A stretch of DNA of 64,000 nucleotides from Ceriagrion tenellum (lineage: Eukaryota > Arthropoda > Insecta > Odonata > Coenagrionidae), in contig OY720639.1 in the NCBI GenBank assembly GCA_963169105.1, forward strand, positions 87,898,593 through 87,962,592, read 5' to 3'. Shown here one piece after another: positions 9,241 through 19,929 of this stretch (its first letter is position 1; every line of letters starts with the position of its first letter). The notes below the pieces were generated by a model. That model saw only the letters and a program-made list of their open reading frames with translations. It made no database searches and was not told the DNA's origin. A program made the position numbers and the translations under genes.

Positions 9241-11628
9241 CTTTGAAATCTCCCTACCGCACTTAGAATATCTCACGTTATGTCCGGCTTGAGACGATGT
9301 CCGCGAGCGAAAATGTCCGCGGCGAAATTATGGCCAAATTTGTCCCGAAAATTCGGCACATGTTGATTCAAAGGAAATAAAGCCGTCATTGCTAAACAGC
9401 AGACGTCTCGAATTGACAACAGTAAAAAGAAAACGGGTAAAAATCGCTGTTCTCTGTTTTAAAAAAAAACTTTTTTCGTAAGTGATGAGTCCCACCTTCG
9501 TTGCACTCGACGCTTTGAAACCACCCTCCCTATAACGAGTTTCGTAGAACTGAATACCACACCACAAACTGCAATGCGAGTGGAGCTTTGAGTCCACATC
9601 CCCCATGTGCTTCTATTAGACGTCGCAGCTTGATGATAAAAAAAAATTGAGTTTACAAAACTTACCCCAGTCTATCATTTCATTTTCGTGCGTGTCCCAA
9701 AAAATGAAATAACTGAAACGAGTCTGGCCGCGAGTGTTGGCATGGACCAGACGGTTTGTAAGGCAACATTCACGTTATCTTCGTGCTGAGTTAGTGAAGG
9801 GACATAGACACAGCGTAGAAGAGGGAGGAAACCAGACTCTTGTGTCAAACGAATCTTCGCACGCGGCAATAAATTACGCGAGAACAGATCACACGCACAA
9901 GTTGAAGCGCATGTTTTATGTACCGTTCGCGATTCCAAAGAAGATGTAACTCGAAATGGAAAAAAAGGAAGTAAAAAAAGGAATAAAAGAAAAAGAGCAT
10001 TGAAAAATAACGAGCGAGTGTGAAGTGGGAGTAAATGAAAGGGAGAGGTTTCTGCTTGCTGAATTTTCCTTCTTCAGCACCCACCTCACTTATTATATGT
10101 TTCTGTTTATCTTTTTCACGTTTCCTCATGCGATTCCCCTCCCTCCTTTCTGTCTCCGCGACTGCCTTGCGAATTCACCAGAAGTCTTATTCAGGAACGA
10201 TTTGAAAAAGTCGAAGCTCGGAAAATCGTCCCTGTTAACCCTCTATCACTCAGTGTGACCTATAGGTAACATATAGAAGAGTTTCATTTTTGTCTCTGAT
10301 TAGGTTTATTTACGTCTGAATGCCTTTGTGACATCAAATTTTACATCTAGGCTACGAAAATGTCTCTCATTCGTAACTTTTAGTTCCTGATTCTCTTACG
10401 AGTGGCGTAACATGTGTAATGACTGCACATGTTGGACAATAAAATCGGTGTGTAGGGGGTTAAGGCTCGGAAATCCCGAACCCATACCAAATAACCCCCG
10501 GAACACCTCGGCCAAACGCATATTGACACACCGAGGCATTAAAAACGAAATCTAAAAGATTTCCAAAGTAACATAATCCCAATTTTCATTTGTTTGTAAA
10601 ACGTCTAGATAAAGTAAAAGTATCTATAATTTCCTGGTTCGCGATGAATGTGGATTTTCTTCGGAATTTCCTCAGTATTAGGTGTTTTTCTGCTGCCGAC
10701 GACCCAGTGGCTGACCCAAGGTAACTAAAATACTCACTATTCTACTCACCTTGTGGCCGACCATTCCTTTATAAACAGACTACGTTGATGAGGCACCATT
10801 ACCCTGTGTCTAAGCTTCAGGAAAATGTGTGTCCACCGTAGGATTGTGCCAACCTTAATAATTTTTACATCCATGATTAAACCATTTGTAGCATAGCCTT
10901 CAAGGAGAAGCAGAGAAATAAGAATCATTTATTTCTTGCCACCGAAAAATGTGACTTTGTAAAAGAATAATCTGTATAAAAAGAGCCGATGTCCTTCAGT
11001 TTTCGCCTCTGGGTGAATCAAGTTTTCAAGTTATCCACGCTAAAAATATTATGCAAAGACTCATACTCCTGCATCCTTGATGACTTGTCTCAAATTTTCC
11101 ATAGCTTTTGAGTGCGTAATGAGTGAAAGCGGCATTTTTTTAAGTGGCATGAATTAAGAGTTGCAGTCCTCGTTTGCCTCTTTTCAAATCACGCAGACGC
11201 GATTCAGGCTCCTCATAACGGTAAAAACAGCTTCCTTATCAGCAATTTTTCAGGAAAAATAATATAATTTGTCATCCAGGATTGAGAAACGAGTTATGGA
11301 AAGAGTTACGCTGGGCGATTTTGGTGTCTGACGACCAAATGATGCAGACAGAGTGAAGGGACTGGATCCCTAAACATAGAGATTCGCAAACGACCATGAA
11401 CATCCGTCGCGACGCCAGACGACGCTCTAGTTGCCTCGTAGACGGAGAAAGAGAGAAAAAAGGCATGGCAAGCACGTATGAAACAGAAACAGCACCATCC
11501 CCTTCCGAAATAATTACATGCACGCGAATGTTTGTAAAGAAACTTTTCCCTCCGGTGTTTCGAGTGAAAAGAAGGGATGTGCCCGAATGCAATTGCCAAG
11601 CTCTTCGGAGTGCGACGGGAATCAAGCA
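9241..11628. other. no recognisable gene
   Basis: AT-rich sequence. A small inverted pair (CGGTGTGT at about 10448 with ACACACCG near 10527, enclosing GGGGTTA/TAACCCC) could fold. Short frames at 9845-10129 (minus), 10746-10928 (minus) and 11272-11728 (both strands) have no recognisable domains. Confidence 0.35.
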
Positions 11629-11911
11629 AAATGACCGTGAATTTAATTGCTTAAAACTTGCACGAAGACGAAGGAAAAGAGGGATTGATATACAAGGTAT
11701 AACTGTAGTTAGTCTGCTGGAAAACTAGACTAGACTAGTGAATAAGTCCGAACGAATGGTAAACAGAGTAGTATTTCCATTATGGATAGAGGTAGTGTTT
11801 CCGATTCAATTTAGTCTTGAATGATCTAATTAAAATGACCGTGGATTTAATTGCTTGAAACTTGCACAAAGAAGAAGGAAAAGAGGGGTTGATATACAAG
11901 GTATAACTGTA

Positions 11912-12045
11912 CTAATTCTAAGCTATCCGGGACTAGCCACGGAGTTCCACTTTTACGGAGTCACCCGTAATGCACAAATGTGCGAATTTCCACAGAGAAA
12001 AAATCATCCGCCTTGATTTTTTCTCTGTGGAAATTCGCACATTCG
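11912..12045 (-). mobile_element. SINE-derived fold-back insertion with 10-bp duplication
   Basis: The 134-bp insert is flanked by TATAACTGTA on both sides (11902-11911 and 12046-12055). The uninterrupted site is visible in unit 1 of the array (about 11698-11708). The insert holds a minus-strand SINE body followed by an inverted piece of the same body. The two form a perfect 30-bp stem (11977-12006 with 12014-12043) and a 7-base loop. The body words (ATGATTTTTTC, GTGGAAATTCG) resemble the tRNA-headed SINE at 21303-21550. No tRNA head is present here. Confidence 0.75.
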
Positions 12046-12320
12046 TATAACTGTAGTTAGTCTGCTGGAAAACTAGACTGGACAAGTGAAGAAGTCCGAA
12101 CGAATGGTAAACAGAGTAGTATTTCCATTATGGACAGAGGTATTATTTCCGATTTAATGTAGTTTTGAATGATCTAAACAAAATAACCATTGGATTTAAT
12201 CGCTTAAAACTTGCACCAAGGCGAAGGAAAAGAGGGATTGGTGTGCAAAGCTTGTCCCTAGATAGTCTGCTAAATCTTTGAAGAAGTCCGAACAAATGAC
12301 TGGTAAACATTATGGACAGA

Positions 12321-13084
12321 ATTGAGTTTAGCGTATCAGGCAATATTTTGTGGAAATGGGGTACAGATGCCATGATCTCACAATATAAGTTTTTGTTCAC
12401 TTTCCTCAGAAATTTATTTAAGGTAGTTTGAGCGAAATATCATTTTTCTTAAAAATCAATGACCTCGGTCTCAATTTAAAGATAAATATCTCACCCTTCC
12501 TGTGACAGAAAAAATTCAACCCCGTACACATAACTTTCGGAGATATTTGCCAAATAGTACCAGCCCTTTTACATGGGAAATGGTACGTGTATGCACTCCA
12601 GGGAGACATTATTTACAAAATGAGGTATTTCTAACACTTAGATGTCGTAAGAAAACTAACAGCGTGTAGTTAGTATGTTTTCTCATCTATATTTGAAAAT
12701 TAATCATGTTGTCACCGCAGTAGGTTCTTGTGTATCACAAAAACCTTCCGTTTTGGAGGAGTTTCAAACGCACCGCGCGAAAAAAATAAGTCAAGTTAAA
12801 GACTTATTTGGATATTTTCAGTTTATTACTTACAATTTCTGTCATATAAACTATATGATTGCACCATGGATAATGCTATATTTAATTGATGTGTCCTACA
12901 GCTGGTGAAATTAAAACGTATAATTCGAATATGGTCTCTATTATAACTAGGGAACTATATCGCTCGGACTACCTTAACCGACCAAGGCTTCAACATGAAC
13001 CTTGGAAATGACATAGTTCATATCGAAACCTTGGTTGGTTAAAGAAAATTCTGTGGAAGGTGAACAAAAAACATTTATTGTGAA
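12321..13084 (+). mobile_element. Penelope-like insertion with inverted terminal modules
   Basis: The insert splits a tandem unit and is flanked by ATTATGGACAGA on both sides (12309-12320 and 13085-13096). The right end carries a plus-strand tail module with CCTTGGAAATGACA, then CGAAACCTTGGTTGG, then CTGTGGAAGGTGAAC (about 13000-13083). The left end near 12377-12435 carries the related sequence inverted. A second inverted pair (12974-13000 with 13016-13042) surrounds the core. The body, with only short unrecognised frames, shows no GIY-YIG motif. The PLE call comes from the architecture and tail resemblance to 40109-41014. Confidence 0.55.
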
Positions 13085-13411
13085 ATTATGGACAGAGTTA
13101 GTAATTCCGATTTAATTTGGTCTTGAATGAATATATGAAAATGATCGTGGATTTAACTACTTACAACCTGCACCAAGGCAAAATAAAAGAGGGGTTGTTA
13201 CACAAGGCTTGCCTCTAGTTAGTCGGCTAAAACTTGAGAAGTCATAACTAATGACTGTTAAACATTAAGGATAGAAGTACTAAGTCATTTCAATTCAATT
13301 TAGTGTCGAATAATACATAAAAACTATTTCCGAACGATGTTTTCCCTTCAATTAGCTATCTGCTCCGACAACTTACTTCAACTACTTTCTCTCCATTGCC
13401 TGCTTCGGCTG

Positions 13412-13500
13412 CAACGAGATTACGTCCTCTAATACATAGGTCGTGGTTTCAAATACCTCCTAGGTAGGTTTTTTCCTCCAAAGGTTTGGATGAATGAGAG
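13412..13500 (+). mobile_element. degenerate SINE-2 fragment
   Basis: A decayed tRNA-type B-box region (GTGGTTTCAAATACCTCC) followed by TAGGTAGGTTTTTTCC matches the head-tail junction of the better copy at 25300-25595. It is too decayed for a tRNA fold. Confidence 0.4.
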
Positions 13501-13611
13501 TGAGATAAATGATTCAAGATTGTAACACATGAAATGCTACATATGATTGTAATGCATTTGACTGGGATTGCACCTCTGTGTATTTTATAAATAGATATTG
13601 TAATTTACGTT

Positions 13612-14095
13612 TCAGATACATACATACATATATACCAATCACGCCATTCCCTTCCGGGGTAGGCAGAGTCACTAAGTTTCACTCTTAAATACATATTTGT
13701 ACACCTAACGCTGCTTCAATAATTTCCTCAATACCGACCTATCCTAGCAAACGTCTTTTACTTCATTAAACCCCATACACTGTTTCATACACACTCTCCT
13801 ATTTTTAAAACTCCTAATAGTCCTCCTCCTAAGAATTTCCGCAACCACATTCAACCACAACTTTCTCGGCCTACCTCTACCTCTCGCACCATTCATTTCA
13901 CTCTTATATACCTGTTTCGTAATTCGACTCTCGTCCATTCTCTCAACATGGCCAAACCAACGAAGCTCACTCCTTTTATATATGTCCGTTACTGAAGCAT
14001 CTAACCCACATTCATGTATTACCCACTCATTTATTTTGCCGCAAATACTCCTCAGATAACTCATACCCACGGCGTTTAGTCTACTCTTATAAATC
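13612..14095 (-). mobile_element. LINE-A, 5'-truncated copy with tail
   Basis: The best LINE-A copy. Its microsatellite tail (plus-strand ATACATACATAC at 13617) is followed by the CCTTCCGGGGTAGGCAGAGTC block, the 3' UTR and the C-terminal coding part. Order and sequence agree with 405-935 along nearly the whole length. Confidence 0.8.
13744..14070 (-). pseudogene. LINE-A reverse transcriptase C-terminal domain
   Basis: A 108-codon open frame reads GMSYLRSICGKINEWVI, then LRWFGHVERMDESRITKQVY, then GARGRGRPRKLWLN. The W-F/Y-G-H-V-x-R-M and RGRGRPRxxW motifs define the post-RT C-terminus of many insect LINE proteins. Only this terminal domain is present, without the YADD catalytic box, so the start codon is accidental. 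Confidence 0.85.
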
Positions 14096-14181
14096 TAGAT
14101 TTCCTGTAATAATATTTATTTGCTTATTTCAAAGGTTTAGGTCACATTTAAAATGTTATTTTATTCCTTTGCTGACGTTTT

Positions 14182-14458
14182 GAATTATAATTTATTCCAT
14201 CTTCAGGGCTAGAATGCTAAAATACACGACATGAAAATCATTCTTAAAGATATTTATTTTCATACCATTACTTTAGCACACATATCCTCGCATGATTTTG
14301 GAATATTTGGAACGAATTACGTAAATTTCTGTTGCTGAGGTAATGTATATGCGATGATATGTGTGATAGATTATTGGTATAAAAATGGATATCATAGAAT
14401 TAACTTCATTCCGTGCATGTTGATATTTTAGCACTGAACATGGAATAAATTATATACT
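14182..14458. repeat. long imperfect palindrome with PLE-like tail words
   Basis: The left arm (about 14182-14305) pairs with the right arm (about 14330-14455). Matching words include GAATTATAATTTATTCCAT with TGGAATAAATTATA, and CACACATATC with GATATGTGTG. Read outward, each arm carries CCTGAAGATGG or CACTGAACATGG followed by AATAAATTATA. It resembles other tail-to-tail modules in this window (57011, 57291, 63171). Confidence 0.65.
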
Positions 14459-14459
14459 T

Positions 14460-15616
14460 ATCGTAATAGTTATAATATTAATTATAGTTGTATGGAAGAA
14501 GTTGGGATGAAAAACTGTGGACCAAACCTTTTTATCGCACGCGATTTTGCCAAATTGTTGAGATTATTTTGCGCCGTATGCGTCTCGTACTAAAAACTAT
14601 CAGTTATAACGTATACGGTTATATGTTAAATTACAGTTATTAAAAAATTGCCAAAATCGTAACTTAAGGGCGGGTATGCCGTTAAAGTAAAATATATCTA
14701 ACCGCCAAACCTCTTTGGCATGACCACTTTTCATTCTTCCGTTCATGTCAAAACCGAGTTGCTTTTACGAGTTTCTGAGGCGTCGGCCGGAATATTTCAA
14801 GGCCGAATGTTCGCGTACCGACTCGAGTGTTCATGTCTCCTCCTCGGATTCCAGTATGGAATTAAACTGTGCTCTTTTTCAATTGGACCTCATGAAAACG
14901 AAAAGAAATTTGGGATAAAAATCTGCTCTGACCTCCTCTGTGGTCAACTCATCATCGCTTCCTCCCCGGGAATTTTTTCAACCCCCAAATATGCGAGAAT
15001 TTCCCCCTCAAGGCACCGCACTAATTGACGACGTCGAAGAGGCGAGCTTTGGCGAGGGTCGATGCGTGTGTCTGGCGAAGTGTACTTCCATGCAGGACTG
15101 GGTCGAAACTTATGGACGGATTCACGCGGGACTATTTTTCCTGCGCTCTGCATTGACTTCTGCCTTGCTATCAACTTTTGGCCATAAGAAAACCTAGTCA
15201 TTGAAGCCTATGCTCATTATGCTCAAATTCAATGACAATTGCGTGTTTTTCATTCATTCTAAAACTACTATCTGTCCAAAGAACCAGATTCTATCGAGTA
15301 GTGCGTTCCTCTAGGTGTCGCGTAGTATTATCTAGGTGCAACATTTCAATGTGAATATCAGTGGGTAAACTTAAGGTTTAATTATCCATTAGAAAGCTAC
15401 CTGAGGAATAATACTTGGGCAATTACTTACAAAAATTTACATTTCTCTATAACAAATCTCCTTTGTTACAAAATGTTGTGTGTGTGATGATCAGTATCAG
15501 AAAAAGGAGGTGTCGTGTTTAATTGTGAAGAGTAACGTAGGTATGACATTGAAAAAAAATTGGTAACTTTTTCTGTCCCAATGTGCGACGGTAGATACCT
15601 ACATTGAGATGTAAAA
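14460..15616. other. no recognisable gene
   Basis: Mostly AT-rich. A modestly GC-rich part at 14720-15200 opens frames on both strands (14720-15028, 14940-15201) that are antisense shadows with no domain I recognise. Confidence 0.35.
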
Positions 15617-15850
15617 TATGGGTGTGGAGGAGATTGGAGGTCAGCTGGGTGGCGAGAAGGACGAACAAGGAGGTATTGGATATGGTCGGAGAGGAGAGGA
15701 AGCTATTGGCGGAGGTTTGGAAGAGGCAGGAGAGATGGATGGAGGGCGTTTTGAAAGGAGAATCAATGCTTTAGAGAATTATAGAGGGGAGAACACTGGG
15801 GAAGCGTGGAATAGGAAGGAAGAGGATATTCATATTGATATTGAACAATA
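15617..15850 (+). pseudogene. LINE-D C-terminal remnant
   Basis: The informative frame reads VWRRLEVSWVARRTNKEVLD, then MVGEERKLLAEVWKRQERWM, one TAG, then RIIEGRTLGKRGIGRKR. This is the LINE ORF2 C-terminus of the 'YGAETWTL...WRRM...WTDR...EEVL' type, as in the copy at 21853. Apart from the in-frame stop the segment is well preserved. Another open frame over the same bases is spurious. Confidence 0.75.
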
Positions 15851-15871
15851 TTTTATTATTCTGGAGTAGCA

Positions 15872-16120
15872 GCTCCATGAGAACAAAATACAAATTTTCA
15901 ATGAACTCTCTCATGAGGATTACAAAGATATTTTCTCATAGAATAAATACAGCATACATACAGCCATGAATAAAAATGCAATCAAATACACAATCTCCGT
16001 GAGATCAAAATACAAAGTCTCTATGAACCTTCTATGGAGTATTACAAAGTTAGTTTCTCATATTTTACATACGAAATACATTCAGCTATAAATAATAATA
16101 ACAAACAAATACATAGAAGA
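15872..16120 (+). repeat. direct tandem duplication, about 126-bp unit
   Basis: Unit 1 (about 15872-15996) and unit 2 (about 15997-16120) share CTCCxTGAGAxCAAAATACAAA, a GGxxTATTACAAAG-type word, TTTCTCATA, ACATACAGC/ACATTCAGC and CAAATACA. They directly follow the LINE-D remnant and could be its tail. Confidence 0.7.
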
Positions 16121-16429
16121 AAACACCATAAATCAAGCCATAAATTTTCAATCAAACAAACTATTTTGTTCCTCCATCAATGAGTTATAAAAATTTGTTT
16201 TAAACAGATGAAGGGAGGAGGAATATTTTACTTAAACAGGCAAAGTATTCCACAGTGAGGAAGCCGATACCACCAGGATATTACAAATAATTTGGATCAG
16301 CTCTGGTATATATATAAAGGTTTTTAGGTTTATTTTCAAACATACGAGTGAGGATAGGAACAGTGCTCGATATAAGACGAGGGAGACGATATGAGGAAAT
16401 TTTCCGTACTGAAAAGCTTACTGAAATTT

Positions 16430-16690
16430 ACTACTGAGGAGGCGTTGGATGTGGTTGGGGAGGAGAGAAGACTGCATGCAGAGGTTATGAAAAGACAGAG
16501 TAGATGGACTATACGTACTGAAAGGAGAGGGAATGCTGAAGAGGGTAATAGAGGGGGAACAGATGGGAAACTTGGAAGAGGAACGGTGCGCGAAATAAGA
16601 TGAGGAAATACATGAGAGATCTAATGGCGGATCACGCATGAGAGGGAAACTAGAACAATATGCCAGAAATCGTACCAGCGTAAAGACAAC
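16430..16690 (+). pseudogene. LINE-D C-terminal remnant, second copy
   Basis: The frame reads ALDVVGEERRLHAEVMKRQS, then RW, and after a frameshift KGEGMLKRVIEGE, matching the 15617 copy (VGEERKLLAEVWKRQERW...IIEG). The rest (RGKLEQYARN region) is conserved only in broken frames. Same orientation as its neighbour about 800 bp upstream; either a second insertion or part of a local duplication. Confidence 0.65.
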
Positions 16691-16712
16691 CATGACGTGA
16701 TATCACGTCATG
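16691..16712. repeat. 22-bp perfect palindrome
   Basis: CATGACGTGAT is followed immediately by its reverse complement. It contains two TGACGTGA/TCACGTCA half-sites of the type bound by bZIP factors. It may instead be the end of a transposon. Confidence 0.6.
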
Positions 16713-17488
16713 CTGCACTCAAAGGGGTTAAAATCATGATATTAAATCCTACAAAAATAGCAGTAGAGGCTGGAGTCAGTATAATTACTAGATTTCGTGA
16801 CGTAGTAAAAGCTTCGGTATAACGCTTTGTCGTACAATATTATACCCGAAGGAGTATTTACATGAAATTTGAAACTATACAAGGCAGCAGTAAGCCTAAG
16901 TTTTTCTCCTTACAGCAAATTTTGTACACCATAAGAAAGCAGTACTTTAAAGCGAAGTTACCTTCTTATCCCAGCATGGGAGACGATGCGCGAAGGATGT
17001 GTCTGGAGGATGCGAGGAGAGGACGCTAAGGGAGGAAGGATTGGACGTCGAGGTTGAGAGGGAGGGATAGAGGGTGGAAATGGGGTGGAGGAGGAAAGGT
17101 ATTTCCTGCAGGGGTGTTCGAGGGAGGGATTGGTTGGAAGAAAATGGAAGGGTTGGAGAGATGTGGATAAGGGAGGGGAGGGGTGAGCGTGAACGCGTAG
17201 AGCAAGGAGGAGACGCCGGGGAAAAAAATACTTGCGGCGCAAGTTTTCATCACTTAAAGCGGGTCGAAACTGTTCTTATCTCGCCGTGTGGTGACCGTGT
17301 TTGCTCTGGACTGTGGATGCCATTCTCTCTCTCTCTCTCTCTCTCTCTTTATCTCTCCAACCTCCTACGCCTCTTCCCCATTCGCTCTTTCCACCTCCTT
17401 GCTCCTCAGCAGTCCGTGCTCCGGGGCTTAAGTTTGCCTTTACCCACTCTTCACGCGCTCCCTTCCATTATCCACATATATTTCTCGC
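16713..17488. other. purine-rich and CT-microsatellite stretch
   Basis: Positions 16980-17240 are strongly GA-rich and open long, low-complexity frames on both strands. A (CT)n run occupies about 17324-17348. I see no conserved protein. Confidence 0.5.
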
Positions 17489-18262
17489 GTGCAGAGTGTA
17501 GTATTTGATGGTGCCATCTCTAATGAGGTTAAAGTCACTTCGGGTGTCCCACAGGGGAGTGTCATAGGCCCACTTCTCTTTCTTCTGTACGCTAACGATA
17601 GTGGTGAAGTAGTAGACAGTAAACTCCGACTATTTGCAGACGATGTCGTAGTGCACAGGGAAATCCGTAATGATAATGATAAGGAAGCATTAACATAGGA
17701 CCTCAAGGCAATTTAATCGTGGTGAGATGCGTGGCGACTAGAATTAAATTTTTATTAATGTGTTGTAATGAACTTCTGGAAAAGGAAAAACTCCCCTGTG
17801 TACAGTTATTACGTACAAAATACCCAATTTGGGACTGTAAAATCTGTGAAATACCTCAGATTTATACCTACTAATTATCTCTCGTGGAGCTAACATATTC
17901 GGGAAATAACTGGTCAGGCTAATCGTAAATTTGGATTTGTTTAAAGAGTAATTGGAAAGTGCGTCGATTAAGTCAGAGAAATCAGATACCTTTCCTTTGT
18001 TAGACCACGCTTTGAATGTTACTGACCTCTTGCAACAACTTGGATGAGAATAACTTTCAGGCCGCCGATTGAAAATTACACTCAATCCTTTATGTAAAGG
18101 TAAACCGACTTATTTTAAGACGAATTTCTCAATATCCTACGAACTCCAACATACTACGGTGGATCAGATCATGAAAATTTAATAAGGGAAGTAGATTGTA
18201 GAAAAGAAAGGTTTAAAATGTCGTTTTTCCTGCAATCGACAAGAGACCATAATGGCTGCGCT
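17489..18262 (+). pseudogene. LINE-B reverse transcriptase remnant with RT core
   Basis: Begins inside the RT domain: SGVPQGSVIGPLLFLLY (the conserved SGVPQGS-hydrophobic block), then LRLFADDVVVH (the F/Y-A-D-D catalytic box, about 17630). Across stops and shifts it continues as VKSVKYLRF, SWSxHIREITGQANRKFGFV, VRPRFE, LLQQLGW and REVDCRKERFKMSFF. The segment normally holding RVQRRAARFVK is deleted near 18010-18030. This is the only LINE copy in the window that keeps the complete RT active-site motif, but it is clearly dead. CR1/L2-like by motif style. Confidence 0.8.
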
Positions 18263-18315
18263 AAGACTTTGAATTGGATTACTTGATAGGTAGTGTAGCT
18301 CATTAATTCAAATGC

Positions 18316-19020
18316 ACCCCAATCTACATCTACATCTACGTCATACCCTGCAAGCCACCCAAAGGGTGTGTGGCAGGGGGTGCTTCCACACCAGGCATGC
18401 ATGAATGATACGGTAGAACACCGAAATTACCATGAAACCCGCGTACCACACATTCAAAACGCCAATTAAAAATCTAATAACCAAGAAACATTCTATCGTC
18501 AATCGTCACAACGTCCAAGCGGTATAATGACTACTACTACATATTCAAAATATCATGCATAAATAAGAACATCAATATTTACATCATGCAGAAATAAGAA
18601 CGTAGAGAATATAAAGAAAAAGATTTACTGTCTGCCTATTGTCACAATTCGAACTATTCATGACGACGATCACAGCTGTTATGGTCCCGAATGGTACGCG
18701 GAAAAAATGACATTTTATACCTATCGGTTCTACAATCTAGCTCTCTAATTTTATCGGCGCGATCTAATCTGCCGTGGTACGAGGGGGGTTAATGGTATGT
18801 TTTTTACGTCGTCAGAGAAATGATTTTCCTGAAATTTAGTTAGGAGATTAAGCCTATAATTTAATCGACGCTGTGATAGCGATTCCCATCCTAATTCTTC
18901 TAACAGTCCAGACACACTAGCCAACTTATCGTAGCATCGTTTCACAAACCTAGCTCCTCTTCGCTGCACGCGATCTAAATCCGATATCAATCCCGTTTCG
19001 TATGGATCCCAAATCTAGCG
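18316..19020 (-). mobile_element. LINE-B, 3' part with (TACATC)n tail
   Basis: Minus-strand element. Its tail is the complement of CTACATCTACATCTACGTC (from about 18324), next to a GGGTGTGTGGCAGGGGGT block. A roughly 250-bp 3' UTR leads into coding sequence. It lies tail-to-tail with the plus-strand LINE-B copy ending at 18262. Confidence 0.75.
18653..19020 (-). pseudogene. LINE-B C-terminal domain
   Basis: Reads ISDLDRVQRRGARFVKRCYD, then SVSGLLEELGWESLSQRRLN, typical of CR1/L2-like LINE C-termini (VQRRxARFV...LGWxSLxxRR). After one frameshift near 18765 it continues DKIRELDCRTDRYKMSFFPR, with a stop at 18653-18655. It is broken at the 5' side within the WDP motif region (GSHTKRD on one strand). 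Confidence 0.8.
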
Positions 19021-19605
19021 TCTAAATCTGATAAGTTATGCTTACACCAAGTTTTGCATATTCCTTGCATGTATCTTGTGTCACGTTTACATAGTTACAT
19101 TATACATAATTTTAGTAGTTTCTTAAGCATTTGTAGTATACCGATAGTGTGGTGTTTGTTGGTGAAAATAAATTTCTTTACTGTAGTTCACGTTGGTGAT
19201 AAGTCACCCTATTAAGTAGATGTAGATGTGTACGGTCACAACACCCGCTGTTAACTTCCCTTCGCTAAGTTACACCTGACTTTGGTACCGCTTTTATCCG
19301 CCAGCAGGTAAAACTAATTTGGGATATGTTCAGAAAATACATCAGATTTAATAAGATATCTGTGAGAGATTCATTTAAGTTGAGCGAATACTACACTACT
19401 TCGAAACAGCTATATTTTTGTACCTATCTTTTTAGTTAATCTTCTTTAACCTATTGTATTTCTCAGAGATATTTGGTTTTCTTTCGGACGTACTCAGTAG
19501 ATGATATGATTTTACATGGCACCGCAATTGTCCAGCATTCCAGGATTTTTTTTGCAAAATGGAGATAAAATTATGTCTTTAATATTCTGTGAATGACTGT
19601 TAAGT
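19021..19605. other. no recognisable feature
   Basis: AT-rich DNA. A lone AGTAGATGTAGATGTG near 19215 resembles the LINE-B tail microsatellite but has no element attached. Confidence 0.4.
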
Positions 19606-19609
19606 TCTA

Positions 19610-19925
19610 GTTTAGTTCATGACTTATTCCTGGGTCTTATTCTGGGTACGTTTCCCTCTGTTTCACCTAAAATTTAGTTCTTATTAAACCCCATGGCCCC
19701 CTGGGTCTGTTCTGGTTCTTTTCTGTCTACTGTTCCACATGGTCCTTTCCACTTCTACTCCTCTGTGCACTTCATTGTTTATAACTTTACTCGTCAATTT
19801 TTTCTTCAGAATTCTTCCTCGACACCTGGGTTTGATCGCTTCTAGTTTGTTCTGGTCTGCTTTTCCAATGGCTCATGCTTCCGATCCATACAGTGCCACG
19901 TCCCACAAGAATGACGTTCATCATT
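19610..19925 (-). pseudogene. LINE-C C-terminal remnant
   Basis: Minus-strand reading includes the W/VALYGSEA equivalent (complement of TTCCGATCCATACAGTGCCACG near 19882), a KLEA-type helix, a VEVERTMWN segment and a KEP/RTRW region, in the order seen in the 46165 copy. Several frameshifts are present. The distal 3' UTR found in other LINE-C copies (TTGGTTGACTGCAGCC) is missing here. Confidence 0.7.
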
Positions 19926-19929
19926 AGCT

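Larger units (their letters stand above)
11629..13323 (+). repeat. tandem array, about 203-bp unit, four copies, carrying two insertions
   Basis: Units begin with AAAATGACCGTGxATTTAAT at about 11629, 11832, 12180 and 13132. All carry ACTTGCACxAAG, GTTAGTCTGCT, AAGTCCGAAC, GGTAAACA, a TTATGGA-AGA word and TTTAGTxTTGAATGAT. Unit 2 is lengthened by the 134-bp fold-back at 11912. Unit 3 is split by the 764-bp insertion at 12321. Removing insert plus duplication restores the unit length. I see no coding continuity. Confidence 0.82.

Noticed and set aside
8870..9300. LTR of a retrotransposon
   Set aside because: There is a TATA-like box and GC-rich sequence, but no second LTR, primer-binding site, or gag/pol sequence nearby.
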